DNA of 64,000 bases from assembly GCA_963377175.1 (NCBI GenBank), contig CAUJNA010000491.1, forward strand, positions 160,572 through 224,571, read 5' to 3'. Below, piece after piece: positions 1-11,102 of the stretch (position 1 is its first letter; every line of letters starts with the position of its first letter). The stretch comes from Effrenium voratum. Taxonomy: Eukaryota; Sar; Dinophyceae; Suessiales; Symbiodiniaceae. Made by a program: the position numbers and the translations under genes. The notes beneath the pieces were generated by a model, which was not told where the DNA came from, did no database searches, and saw only the letters and a program-made list of their open reading frames with translations.

Positions 1-1819
1 TACCCCTCATGGTGCAGCATGCCTCAAGCAAACTCACCAAGGCGGACGACGGAACGCCACTCCCAGCCTGCCCAAGGGACTTCGCTGTGGAGGCGACAAC
101 TCGTGTTTTATGGTTCTGTATCCGATTCTTCTCAGAAGATGGACATTGCTTAAAGGCCACACTTGAACAAGCCAGTTTTGTATCCATTGGAGAGAATGAG
201 TCTTGTACCTGAAGCCATGCCCATACTGCGAGCATGTTCAGCCATTGCCGTCAACGTTTGTCCTTGGCTGTTTTGTTGCAAGGTTGTAGTTAAGGGCTTT
301 CAGTACATGCCGTTGGTGAAGACACAACGCGGTTGCAGAGAGATCGCTGACCGGGTAGCAGCTGAGCAACTAACTCTCTTGAGTTGTTGAACGGCATGTA
401 GCATTGTAGGCTGGCGATATCCTCTCCTTTGAGCAAGGCGGTCCAGACTTCGCGGAGATTTCATCAGTGATTTCAGATTTTGCGGCCAATAGTGACGCAT
501 TGAAGCTACAGATGCATTTTCGACACTCGACTAGTCGCAGCATTCATGTAGACCTGGCCTGGTCTTGCTCTTTGTTGGCCTCACTTTCGGGCTATCACTA
601 AGGCTATGGAGCTCACTTCAGCTATGAGCACCTTGGAAGAAAATAGCTGCGCAGCTGCAGAGGCACGAGATCTCATGTTGCACGCCGTGATGATTCCCAT
701 GCCGACTCTGCTCGTCCCCTTTTGTTTTGCACCCTCTTCCATTATATTATATATTGGTGTCCTTGAACCATTTCTTTGCTCCATTCGGGGCCCCATTCGG
801 CCATTCGGCGAAGCCATGAGCAAGCCTCATTTTTCGCCCGGCGCCGTCCCTTCCCCGGACTTGGGCCTCGTTGAGTCGGCGGGCTTGCACCTCGGGGAGC
901 CGTCTTTTGAGAAGTCCGAAACTCAAATCCAAGTCATCGAGTCTCGAGTCTCGAGTTGCAGAGAGAACTTGTGCAGCAGATGCCTGGCCAAGAACAAAAG
1001 CACTGGTCTTCTCGGGTGCATTCTTGCGCAAACGGCAAATGCTAAAGCTGAGCACTACCATGAGGATGAAACGCTGGCACAACTGGAGGGCTAGGTTCAA
1101 TTCGCTCGTTTTGCACCGCAAATGGCAGAAATGAAGTGCACTCAACTGGCATGCCGTTGAGATCCAGCTCAATACGATCCAGAGTCGGATTCTTACTGTT
1201 GCTAGCTGGATAGCCGTTGGTTCAGATTGCCACAAGAAAGTTGCATTTGTTCCGTTGCACAAGGAGTATTATTGGACAAGAACCCTCTGCCAGACGAATA
1301 AAAGTCGGTTGCATCTTCTTGTAGCTAAGAGCGTCTCTGACCTAGGAACACCTTCAATACCAGCACGGATGTGGAGTGGAAGAACCGCAGCATTGCAGGC
1401 AAAGCCAAGCGGATTTTCGAACTCATATGGAAGCATTCTGCCAACACGGCGGTGAAGGCAGGGCCTCAAAGGATCCGACTTTGAGAAATCAAAGCAAGCC
1501 AGGTCTGCGACCTGATCGCTTTGGATTTTTGAGTTCACCTGGCTATGAAATCTTTGATTTTTCCAATGGGCCCCTCAAAACTGTGGACGTATACTCCCCC
1601 ATATACACAATGTCTACCAAAAGGATTCCTCAGACAATTCACACCCACCTTACGTATGACGCGTTGTAGACGCGCCCTTTCGACATTTCCCAGATGGTTG
1701 TTTCTAGATTCAGCTTCTTTCAGAATGAAAACAATTCCAGAAAAAAGAAAAAACACTCGTTTCAACCTGGGCCCCCAAAACAATCCAAAGGTACGCTTGG
1801 AGTTTGGGTGATTGGGCAG
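1..1819. other. No supported gene
   Basis: Several short reading frames exist on both strands, but none has a recognisable motif or keeps a coherent frame. The last part (about 1690-1819) is plausibly intron or upstream sequence of the exon that follows. Confidence 0.4.
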
Positions 1820-2494
1820 GTAGGCAAGATCTTCGCGGATGCGGGCATCAACTTGGGCAAGGGCGTGGTGGATCTGCTGTGGAACATCGGGCTCGTGTTC
1901 GGCAAGTTCTTCACTTGGACTGGTGCAGGCATCACCTCCGTGTATGGAAGCCAGAGGCAAACCACCAAGCATACAGGCGCCGTTCACTTCACGCACACGG
2001 AGCTAGGAGTGGACAGAAACCAGTTGATGTCAGCATACAGTGATGCGGGAGTCATGGGCAGCCGGTTGTGCAGCGACTATCGCAACAAGCCCGTCAGAGC
2101 TGGCAAGATCATCATCTCGCGCTTTGTGGGCGATGGCACAATTAATGCACGCAACTATCGGTCCCTGACCGCTTCCCGTGCCCAGATGTGGAAGCCATAC
2201 CTGCAGCACTATGCAGACACGGTGGGCCAGTGGCATCGTGTCGCGGTGGGCAAGTGCCTCAGCATCTTCGGAACTCCTGGGCAAGATGACTATTTCCAAG
2301 CAGTGACCGACGAGAAGGTGAGAGAGATGTGGGACTATGTGGATACGCCAGAAAATGCGGAATCCGGCTTCTATGAGGGTATCAAGGACTCTTTCCGCAC
2401 CCACAAGGATGTTGAAAATGCGACCGTCCGAGTGAAGCCGAAGGCAAGGGATGCGAACTTGAATCTGAGCGGCCAGAAAGAAACGACTTTTTGA
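1820..2494 (+). CDS. Probable 3'-terminal exon, unrecognised protein
   Basis: A frame of about 224 codons ends in TGA at 2492-2494. I place the exon start just after an AG at 1818-1819 because the amino-acid quality changes there: upstream is a Lys-rich, low-information stretch, downstream a well-formed globular-looking sequence. The open frame itself goes back to 1694. The exon begins with an amphipathic to hydrophobic stretch (VGKIFADAGINLGKGVVDLL, then WNIGLVFGKFF) that could be a membrane or membrane-lipping helix. A soluble-looking region rich in Arg, Tyr and Trp and a Lys-rich C-terminus follow. I do not recognise the family. Codons are GC-rich at third positions, as expected for a dinoflagellate host gene and unlike the surrounding repeats. 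Upstream exons are not visible in the window. Confidence 0.45.
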   Translation, partial: VGKIFADAGINLGKGVVDLLWNIGLVFGKFFTWTGAGITSVYGSQRQTTKHTGAVHFTHTELGVDRNQLMSAYSDAGVMGSRLCSDYRNKPVRAGKIIISRFVGDGTINARNYRSLTASRAQMWKPYLQHYADTVGQWHRVAVGKCLSIFGTPGQDDYFQAVTDEKVREMWDYVDTPENAESGFYEGIKDSFRTHKDVENATVRVKPKARDANLNLSGQKETTF

Positions 2495-2905
2495 TAAGAC
2501 TTAAAAACGATCCAGCCCATCTGACGGCCCGCCCAACTCGCTGAAACAATGCTTGTTCGCTCGCAAGGGAGTCTCGGTCCAATTCGTTTGAAAGCCACCT
2601 GGACGACAGCGTATCATACTTGGCGCTGTTTTAGAAACGGTGGGCACTGCAGACTGCTGCGGCTGGCAGCAACTATGGAAGCTACGGTACTTGTGGTGTA
2701 ATGAGCCTTGCAACAACTCCTGCCAGCAAATTTCCCAAGGGTCATGCAACTTGTTTCCCATGCTTCGTTCAGTTTCAGCACGAAAGGATTCAGTTCCAGT
2801 CGGTTTCATTCCGTTTTTGGGACACGCCCTGAACGGGTTCCGAGCAGGGTGGGCCAAAAATTGGAACCCTTCCAAAGGGAACAGCGTTTGAAGAGGGCTC
2901 CACTT
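2495..2905. other. 3' flank, nothing recognised
   Basis: No motif or repeat is seen between the exon end and the hairpin element. Confidence 0.3.
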
Positions 2906-3143
2906 GAGCCACAATCAAAAACCCGGGTAGATGAAGGTTAGGAAGGGACAATCCCAACCACAAGTAGCTCGGGATTGTCCCTTCCTAACCTTCATCTACC
3001 CGGGTTTTTGATTGTGGCTCCGGCCGCCTTCTTAATCTTTTACACGGTGCTGGGTCAACCATATTAATACCGGGTCACCTTCTTAATCTTTTACACGGTG
3101 CTGGGTCAACCATATTAATACCGGGTTTTGATTGTGACTCACT
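2906..3143. mobile_element. Rearranged family-1 MITE with perfect hairpin
   Basis: Family 1 is a short inverted-repeat element whose ends read GAGCCACAATCAAAACC and its complement. Here positions 2906-2955 and 2971-3020 are a perfect 50-bp inverted repeat around a 15-nt loop. The 3' half of the element is then present as two tandem copies of about 50 bp (from about 3027 to 3128), ending in a second terminus TTTTGATTGTGACTC. The flanks show a possible 4-bp target duplication ACTT. No coding capacity is seen. Confidence 0.75.
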
Positions 3144-3183
3144 TGGTTCACTGGGGGGTGGAATACACCAGCTGGGTTGGTAA

Positions 3184-3312
3184 CATGGCTGTGGGTCAAA
3201 ACCAATGGTACCATTTTGGGCTAGGCGCACCACCCAAATTAGTCTATTTTAGTGGTTGGATTGGTTGATGTTCACTGGGGGCTAACCGATTTGGCTTTTG
3301 AGCCACCACATG
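3184..3312 (+). mobile_element. Family-2 MITE (GGCTGTGGGTCAAAA ends), type a
   Basis: The left end is CATGGCTGTGGGTCAAAA and the right end is an imperfect complement, TTTTGAGCCACCACATG. The internal segment GGTACCATTTTGGG...GATGTTCACTGGGGG recurs in several other copies across the window. Non-coding. Confidence 0.65.
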
Positions 3313-3453
3313 AGCCCTTGCAGGCCATGTTCTGCTCCAAGTTCGCGGCTGCGGTGTGGTCCTCAACCATCGGCAACCCCACTGCGCAGCCTGCTGCCAC
3401 GCCCCGCGCTGCGGACCTGAAGAAGATGCTTCCCTTCAACCCAGGCGCGGGAA

Positions 3454-3539
3454 CAGGGCTCCTTAAAAGATACATTTTGCAACCAGTTGAAACATGGCTT
3501 TTTCCACCAAAATAAAGGTATATAATGTAAGGATCCCTG
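3454..3539. mobile_element. Small TIR element, CAGGGCTCCTTA ends
   Basis: An 86-bp element bounded by CAGGGCTCCTTA and TAAGGATCCCTG (one mismatch when complemented) and flanked by the direct repeat GGGAA on both sides. The interior ACATTTTGCAACCAGTTGAA is shared with a second copy at 18947-19064. Non-coding. Confidence 0.6.
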
Positions 3540-6500
3540 GGGAAGGAAGGGACCCATGAGACCCATGAGACCGTCATGAGACATGAGGCCCAGACCCATC
3601 GAAAAGCGCCATGCGACGCATGCGGTTTTGGCGACCGAGTTTTGTTTGCACCGGGAAGGCCTCTTGAAATGCCGGCGGCTAGTGTGTCTAGGCTACCCTA
3701 GGCGGTTCTCACCGAAAGGCAAGGGGCGTTGGTGATGAAAGACCAGAAGAGAAAGGGGTCGAATGGGGCGAGAGGTCTTCTGGCCCAACACAACGCCCCA
3801 CATAACATTGCAAGGTTGAGGTTGAGCACCTGCGAGGTGCCTGCAGTCCTTGGACCATAGCACAGTGGCTTACCAGCGCGTCGGGGAGGAAGTACTGGCG
3901 GAGCTGTTTGGCAGATGCATCGAACGAGACCGCCTGGAACCCTTGCGAAGCGCGATAGCATTCCAATTCACCGGCGCGAAGCTTTGACGCGCTCGTCAAA
4001 TGACATATTTTGTGCAGGAGTTCGCGTGGAGCGAACTCCATCGCGGTGTGTAGATCAGATGTCGGCATTGGAAAACGCACGCCCTGCCTGAACGGCCGGT
4101 GGAGTGGGCAACTGCTACGAGATCATGTTTCTTGTCCGAGGTGATTCGAGCCAAGTCCATTTGCGAGCCCAGCGCTTACAGTCTTCTGAGACTCAAACAA
4201 TTTCAAAGTGCGCTGTGATCTGGAAGCTTTGCTGTCTCCGAGCTAAGAACGTGCACTTAGATTACGATGGCGTGCTAGTGACACCCGCTGACTCAAGACA
4301 AGCCAATATCAAGCAGCCTGCCCGCGAATCGCAAGGGGAGTCAATCCATGTGGCAGCGAGCCAGCGAGGACGGGGCCTGAGGCGGAGTTTTTGGTCCGCT
4401 TGGCAGCAGATCGAAGACTTTTTTCCGCAAATCTGAGGCTTCCTGGGCTTGCCGCTTGGAATCTCTGCTGGGCCTGCTGCTGCGAGTGGGACCCTTGGAA
4501 TCGCAGCTTTTTGGGTGTGTCCGCTTGCTCCGAATTTGGGCTTAGCATGTCTTGCGTGACATGCGCCTCTCATATGCTTCGCATGCACATCTCCGCAGTG
4601 CGGCCACATGCGCAAAAAGGTGCGTTTGTCCCATTCCCAGCCGCCGCACCGTGCCAATCCCAACTTGCAGCTCCCTTGAAATGGCAAAGCCTTCCTCAAA
4701 GCACACAACTGTTTGCTTGGGAACCGTTTCGTGGGAAGTCCCTTCGATTGCTTGAGAACCATTTCACGTTGCCAACTGTTTGCTTTTCGAACATGAAGCT
4801 CGGAAGGTGGCACAGACGCCCTCGGGAGCTGCTCTGCTAGTGGAGCAGAGGGTCTTCGTCCTGCTGGCCGGGCTCCTGCATGGCCATTTCGGCCAGGAGT
4901 TGCCGAGCCGGCTTCGCCTGAAGTCCCGAAGCCACAGCCCCCAAACTCCCCAAGTCGGATCAGCGCAGAAGCCGCAGAAAAAGAAGATCCATATTCTCGA
5001 GGATTTTTTCGGCTGAGGCCTACTGCCCTTTGCTTCGGCACTTTGTGATCGCCTCAGAGCACCCAATGATTTCGACAGATGCTGCACCTGTCCAAGAGAC
5101 GCTCGAGTGGGGGATCCGATTGACGGACTCGGCAAGGTTCTGAACACAGATTCGCCCTACATGGTGCTGGGGCCTCAGAGTTGGGCTACTGGTTTGGCTT
5201 AGGCCCCCCCAAAATTGGGGGGGCCAAAATGCATGTTTGTATGTATTTGTATGTATTTGTATGTATTTGGTTGCTCTTTAAGCACCAGCCAGAAAGGGTT
5301 TCCCCAAAGCGGACGCTTTGCTGGCCTGAAGAGAGGGCCTGTGCGGAAGATCAGTCTCGGGAGCGCAGCAGTGCGATTGAAGCACTGAGGCCATCGAACA
5401 CCTTTGACAGTGCGTCCTTGGTGTCGGCCGCGTGCAGAGAAAGAGAAAGAGAGAGTGCACGCGCAGAAGTTTCTTCATCTGGAATATCTGGAGTTGTCGC
5501 CAAATGAGGAAATCCCCAAAACGAGCGATTTTTCTTTGGTTTCCTTTTAAAGCAACCCCAGCAAGGCTGCCCTCGACCAAAGACCATCCAGCGTCGCTTG
5601 CATCCAAGGAGCGGCAGTGGGTCACTTGGCGGCGGCCCGCGCACAGCGCCTGGTGCCGTGCTGGGGGCCCGGGTTCACATGCGCGAGAAGTGGCCATGCT
5701 GGTTCCAACAGGGTTTCCACTTCTTGACTACTAAGGCTAGACTTAACCCCCGCATAAGCGCTTAACTCATTTTTTTTGGAAACGGCGCCAAAGACTTGAC
5801 CTTTGGCTGCCCTGTTCAAGACTGCAGGCGCAGGGAGAGATTTTAGGGGCTCAAGTGCAAAGACGCGGGCTCTTATGCAAAGATACTTATTCATTATATT
5901 GTTGGTGTTTGCGCCCCTTTGGACAATATCATTGCACAAGCGAACATGCCCTTGTTTCAACGCCGCGAAGAAGCCCATGATACACCCAGAAAACCTGAAT
6001 CTGAGATGCATCCCAGATGAACACCGAACCGGCATGTCCGATCTCCGGGTCAGTCGAAGCCAGGTTCTGCTTTTGGTGGCTACCATTCTGGCCTCTGGTG
6101 CCACTTCGGAAGAAGCCGAGGTGTTTTTGCAGGCAGGTGTGGCTTCCTGTGAAGATTGGCCTCGGGCATTGTACAACCGTCACGGGCAGCAAGTGTTTTG
6201 GATGCAAACACACCGAAGCTAGACAAGCGATCAACGGACACCTGAACAGTCTTCGCCTCTTTGGTTCTTCACATGATCTTATGTAGATTTCTGGTTTTGA
6301 TTGGAATACACAGTCATTCTGCCCGTCAGGTCTACAACAAGCGGTTCTGCTTCGTCTTCCAGACATCACTACAAAGTGGACACATGGCTGTGCGCTTCTC
6401 AAGTTGCTCATGCAGTTGCTCTAAATCTTTTGGCTGGCTGCTGCCTTCTTGAGAAACTATCCTTGCACATCCCGGCCACCCACATTGCTTCGTCGGTCTG

Positions 6501-7432
6501 CAACATATCAAAGTTTTTGGGGCAGCAGCTATGAGACATAAATATCCAAACAAGGGCCTCAGGTCATTGCTTAGATTCTGACAGTTGCGGGCGCGTCCCG
6601 TTCCGAGCGGACCCACATCGAGGACAACTGAGAATCATTCCTTGGAGCTGAGGTTCTCGAGGAAGCATCCCTCATGGGCCGCGTGCTGGCATTCCTGCGC
6701 CTTGAAAAAAATGTCAGGAATCGCTTTTGGGGGAGATCAAGATCAGTGGGTAGGGGCTGTTGGATAAGTTGAAATCCTCATGCCGATGTGTTGGCAGAGG
6801 CTCGCTGGCCAGGTGAGCCTTGTACACACGCCTGCTTTTTATGGCTACGTGCAGAGACTGCTACACCAAATCTAGATGGGAAGGCAACTATCAGCCATTG
6901 TTTTAGTGAAGGGAGACGTTGTGGTCGGGATCAGAAGTACCGAACTCATTTGCACCTAATTTTACTTCGTTTGAGGGCCCGCGCCCAATTTCTGCGCCTA
7001 GGGCACCAGAAAGCGGTAAGGAATGCTCGAGGTATCTGGGCAGTCAATCCTCGGGGTAGGATGGACAGTCCCAGCTAGAAGTAGGCGCGGCCTACCCTTT
7101 TGATTCTTGAGCTAGTGCGGCTTTCCACCCTTTTGATTCCATGGGCTTTGGACCCAGCACCAGGTGTTCATTGTTCTAAGGGGTGATTTCTCTTCCATTC
7201 TTTTCGGCCAGCGTTCTTTTCAAAAACTAGCCATTTCCCCAGGGTTTTTGGTGGTTTTCTAGAAAGAAGGATCCCTGAAAGAATGGGGAAGTTACCCCTA
7301 GAATTGTACCCCTGGCACTGAGTACCCGTTGGAACCCTCAGTTCCCCTCCCAGGTGCCAGCGCTCCGCTGTGGCGCGGAGCCTGGCGGCGGAGGCCGCCG
7401 CACAGGCGAGGATCAGGAAGCAATCACCCGAA
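3540..7432. other. No supported gene
   Basis: About 3.9 kb with overlapping short frames on both strands and no motif I can defend. A three-fold 10-bp repeat (TGTATGTATT) lies at about 5235-5270. Confidence 0.35.
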
Positions 7433-8914
7433 GCGAGTCTCGAGCTTTGGACCTTTTGGTTTTCCTGTTTCGGTTCCCAAAAAGGGTTCCTTTTGGTTTT
7501 CCTGTTGACCTTTTGAACTTTTGACATTTTCTTCCTAAGGATTGATTCCAACCAGCGAGAAGGGGGTCTTGTGGTGCCAGGCTTTCGCGGAAAAATGATC
7601 GACTCCCTCGTAGTGAAGGATTCTTTTTTGAGAGGGGGTCAGTTTTCTCACAGAAGGTGGCAAACAAAGAACCTTGGGCGAGTCTCGAGCTTTGGACCTT
7701 TTGGTTTTCCTGTTTCGGTTCCAAAAAAGGGTTCCTTTTGGTTTTCCTGTTGACCTTTTGAACTTTTGACATTTTCTTCCTAAATATTCCAACCAGCGAG
7801 AAGGGGGTCTTGTTGCCAGGCTTTCGCGGAAAAATGATCGACTCCTTCGTAGTGAAGGATTCTTTTTTGAGAGGGGGTCAGTTTTCTCACAAAAGGTGGC
7901 AAACAAAGAACCTTGGGCGAGTCTCGAGCTTTGGACCTTTTGGTTTTCCTGTTTCGGTTCCAAAAAAGGGTTCCTTTTGGTTTTCCTGTTGACCTTTTGA
8001 ACTTTTGACATTTTCTTCCTAAATATTCCAACCAGCGAGAAGGGGGTCTTGTTGCCAGGCTTTCGCGGAAAAATGATCGACTCCTTCGTAGTGAAGGATT
8101 CTTTTTTGAGAGGGGGTCAGTTTTCTCACAAAAGGTGGCAAACAAAGAACCTTGGGCGAGTCTCGAGCTTTGGACCTTTTGGTTTTCCTGTTTCGGTTCC
8201 AAAAAAGGGTTCCTTTTGGTTTTCCTGTTGACCTTTTGAACTTTTGACATTTTCTTCCTAAATATTCCAACCAGCGAGAAGGGGGTCTTGTTGCCAGGCT
8301 TTCGCGGAAAAATGATCGACTCCTTCGTAGTGAAGGATTCTTTTTTGAGAGGGGGTCAGTTTTCTCACAAAAGGTGGCAAACAAAGAACCTTGGGCGAGT
8401 CTCGAGCTTTGGACCTTTTGGTTTTCCTGTTTCGGTTCCAAAAAAGGGTTCCTTTTGGTTTTCCTGTTGACCTTTTGAACTTTTGACATTTTCTTCCTAA
8501 ATATTCCAACCAGCGAGAAGGGGGTCTTGTTGCCAGGCTTTCGCGGAAAAATGATCGACTCCTTCGTAGTGAAGGATTCTTTTTTGAGAGGGGGTCAGTT
8601 TTCTCACAAAAGGTGGCAAACAAAGAACCTTGGGCGAGTCTCGAGCTTTGGACCTTTTGGTTTTCCTGTTTCGGTTCCAAAAAAGGGTTCCTTTTGGTTT
8701 TCCTGTTGACCTTTTGAACTTTTGACATTTTCTTCCTAAATATTCCAACCAGCGAGAAGGGGGTCTTGTTGCCAGGCTTTCGCGGAAAAATGATCGACTC
8801 CTTCGTAGTGAAGGATTCTTTTTTGAGAGGGGGTCAGTTTTCTCACAAAAGGTGGCAAACAAAGAACCTTGGGCGAGTCTCGAGCTTTGGACCTTTTGGT
8901 TTTCCTGTTTCAGT
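7433..8914. repeat. 239-bp tandem satellite, about 6.2 copies
   Basis: The phrase GCGAGTCTCGAGCTTTGGAC recurs at 7433, 7678, 7917, 8156, 8395, 8634 and 8873: one spacing of 245 bp, then five of exactly 239 bp. Units after the first are nearly identical. Each contains internal near-repeats of CCTTTTGGTTTTCCTGTT. Each also contains a block (TTCGTAGTGAAGG ... TTTTCTCACAAAAGGTGGC) related to the inverted-repeat element at 48583-48714. The unit length is not a multiple of three and both strands carry long open frames, so the repeating open frames are a by-product and not a protein gene. Confidence 0.9.
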
Positions 8915-9913
8915 CCACGGTTCGCCCAGGTTCCAAAACAAAGACTGAGCTTTGGACCTGTTCTAAAATGGATTCGGGCCAATGTTTTTGGAGAAACCCC
9001 GCAGGCTCCCTAACAACGGGATGGACCCTTTACGCACAGGTCTCAGTGTTTATTCCAACCATTCTCTTCACCCATCGTTCTTTTGAGAAACCACCTATTT
9101 TCCCAGGGGGTGGGCATTTTTTGGAGAGAAGGATCCCTGAAGAGCATGGTTAAGGTACAGCTAGACCTTTTGGTTGTCCTGTCGGTCCGCGGTTCGTCCA
9201 GGTTCCAAAAGATGGAGCTTTGGGTTTCGGGTCCTTGGGACAAGTCAGAAGATGTGAGACAGGGCTCGTGAGGAAACCTCGTTTCGTTGCTATAGGTCAC
9301 AAAGTTTTGACCTTCCACATGGTCAAGAGTTGACTTGCCGTACGGCTGGCACTGACGCATGTTGCCTCAGATTGAGTGCTATGCTCCACTTCCTCAATCT
9401 TTGTTTCTCTGGTTGACTGCCATGGGATTTTGACCTGGCTAGGCCATGGTCTTTGTCATGAACAGCTGCCTCACCGAAAGATCAAGACCCTCTGAGGCTG
9501 GAACGCTGTGTGATTTGCCACAGACCTTCCTGGCACGCCCATCGGAAAAAATAAATGAAGAAACAAACATCAACATAACCTTTGAGAAGACATCCTCCTG
9601 CACCTGCCTGCGTTTTTGAGAATACTTCAGCAGGTTCAAGACTACTTTGCGTTACGATTGAAGGGGAGTCATGGGGGCCTCCCCGCGTAAGGCAAACAAT
9701 GGCGAAGTAAGGCCGCATAAGTGTGCTGCGAAAGTGCACTGGCCTGATGCTAAACATTTCTTGTCGGGCCTGCAGTCAGGCCTGGCTCGCGAAGTCATGC
9801 TTGATTGCCGCGTCCATTCCCAGATGTACCTCTCCAAGTTCCAAACTGTTTTCTCTTGGCATCTGAAGATTGCACAGCGATCCGGAGCCAACCATGCGCA
9901 ACATGTTACTGAG
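8915..9913. other. Satellite-edge fragments and retrotransposon target
   Basis: About 9040-9200 holds diverged relatives of sequence flanking the satellite on its left (GAAGGATCCCTGAA, GTTCTTTT...CCAGGG). An 81-codon frame from 9671 ends in the TGA that the copia insertion split from its codons: GAG at 9911-9913, with the TGA now at 18710-18712. I do not recognise its product and do not claim a gene. Confidence 0.35.
9909..9913. repeat. Target site duplication CTGAG (left)
   Basis: CTGAG directly before the 5' LTR is repeated at 18705-18709 directly after the 3' LTR, as expected of integrase-mediated insertion. Confidence 0.9.
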
Positions 9914-10204
9914 TGTGAGAATCGCCTAGGTCTACCAGCCTAGGAGCATGGATTGACTTTGGCATGGATTTGGGATCAGTGCATGTGCATCAAGGCTGGC
10001 CCGAGCAAGCGGTGGCTTCATAGCCCAGAGCATGCTGTCGGCCCGCACGGCACAACCCCACTTCACATGGTAGCAGCAGAACAGATAGCAGGACATCAGA
10101 TCAGATGACACGCAGATTGTGTTTCATTCGCATGTTTCACCTTTGGAGCATTCGTGAGTGAATATAGGAAAAGTGAGCCCAACGCTGCCAGTTGCGCATT
10201 CGCA
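9914..10204 (+). repeat. 5' LTR
   Basis: Begins TGTGAGAATCGCC and ends GCGCATTCGCA. It is identical to the 3' LTR except A at 10170 versus C at 18670. Promoter and polyadenylation signals should lie here, but I cannot point to a TATA box. Confidence 0.95.
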
Positions 10205-10205
10205 C

Positions 10206-10220
10206 TGGTAGCGGAGCTGG
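10206..10220 (+). promoter_or_regulatory. Primer-binding site, initiator tRNA-Met type
   Basis: TGGTAGCGGAGCTGG starts two bases after the LTR and resembles the complement of a eukaryotic initiator tRNA-Met 3' end (TGGTA..AGAGC type). The gag ATG lies only six bases beyond it, so the space between LTR and gag is very short. Confidence 0.75.
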
Positions 10221-10226
10221 TGCTCC

Positions 10227-11102
10227 ATGGCATCCGCGCCCGCGACTGGAGGAGGCAAACCTTTTTGGTCTGATGCAGAGATTGTTGTCGACAAGGATGG
10301 TATTCTGCATTATACAGGCGAAGTGGCGAGCTTGATGAAGGAGTACCGCCGTAGAGTGTTGTTCGCGTACGCAACCCTGGAGGGCGAAGGCGACTCACCA
10401 GAAAAGGAGGCAGCAGATTTGGATCGGAAGCAGAAGAGGTTTGCTCTGAAGTTGGTCAATTGCCTACATGGCGAAGCGTGGAAGACCGTGGAGCCTTTGG
10501 TCCTGGAGCCCGCGAAGTTGAAGAAAGTAGATGGTTACAAAGAGATTTTTACCGCACTGCAGCAGATTGAGAAGGAGGGCATCATCCGCAAGACAGAAGC
10601 ATTTGATCATTTTTTCGAACACGCCGTTCGAAGACGAGGCGAGCCAATTGATCAATACCTCCGGAAGAAGTTGCAGGCGTGGCAGGATCTCTGTGACCTG
10701 GATGAGACTTCGGCCATGAGTGAGGATCTTTTGAGCTACTTCCTGCTCAAGGGCTGCCATTTATCCCGTGAAGATCGTCGAGCTATTTTGCTGGCAAATA
10801 AGAACGCTTATGAGAGAAAGGGGATTGAGCAGTCACTTCGTGTTTCCTTCCACGGCCTGCATGAGCGTGAGAAGACTTCCTGGAGACCAGAACCTCGACG
10901 TATGCAGTTCAGGATGAAGATGTGGCAGAACCCGAGGAGGCTTTCTACGGTGAGTACGATGAGTATGGTGAGGAGAATGGCGAGTACGAGGGAGAAGACT
11001 GGGAAGAAGAGGCAATGCAGGTGCAGGAGGAGGATCAGTACGAGGAGAAGTCCGATTGTGGAGCTTCCCAAGATGGTGACGTCGGGGAGGCCTACGCGGT
11101 GA
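10227..11102 (+). CDS. Copia gag, N-terminal part (frameshifted)
   Basis: The ATG at 10227 sits in CTCCATGG, a good initiation context, right after the primer-binding site. The first ~215 codons encode a helical gag/UBN2-like capsid region (EAFDHFFEHAVRRRGEPIDQ, then a Leu-rich stretch). The coding frame is lost around 10870-10890. The last ~70 residues of this open frame are Arg-rich out-of-frame translation, and the true continuation is in the frame containing 10922. The protein should form the virus-like particle that packages element RNA. Confidence 0.8.
   Translation: MASAPATGGGKPFWSDAEIVVDKDGILHYTGEVASLMKEYRRRVLFAYATLEGEGDSPEKEAADLDRKQKRFALKLVNCLHGEAWKTVEPLVLEPAKLKKVDGYKEIFTALQQIEKEGIIRKTEAFDHFFEHAVRRRGEPIDQYLRKKLQAWQDLCDLDETSAMSEDLLSYFLLKGCHLSREDRRAILLANKNAYERKGIEQSLRVSFHGLHEREKTSWRPEPRRMQFRMKMWQNPRRLSTVSTMSMVRRMASTREKTGKKRQCRCRRRISTRRSPIVELPKMVTSGRPTR

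Noticed and set aside
7413..8982. Repeated 156-161-codon minus-strand frames with near-identical sequence (KVQKVNRKTKRNPFLEPKQE)
   Set aside because: They arise from the 239-bp satellite. The unit is not a multiple of three, frames overlap on both strands, and no codon-like substitution pattern is seen.
9671..9943. 90-codon frame at the left edge of the copia element as a gene
   Set aside because: Its last ten codons are LTR sequence. The pre-insertion frame would be 81 codons with no recognised motif.
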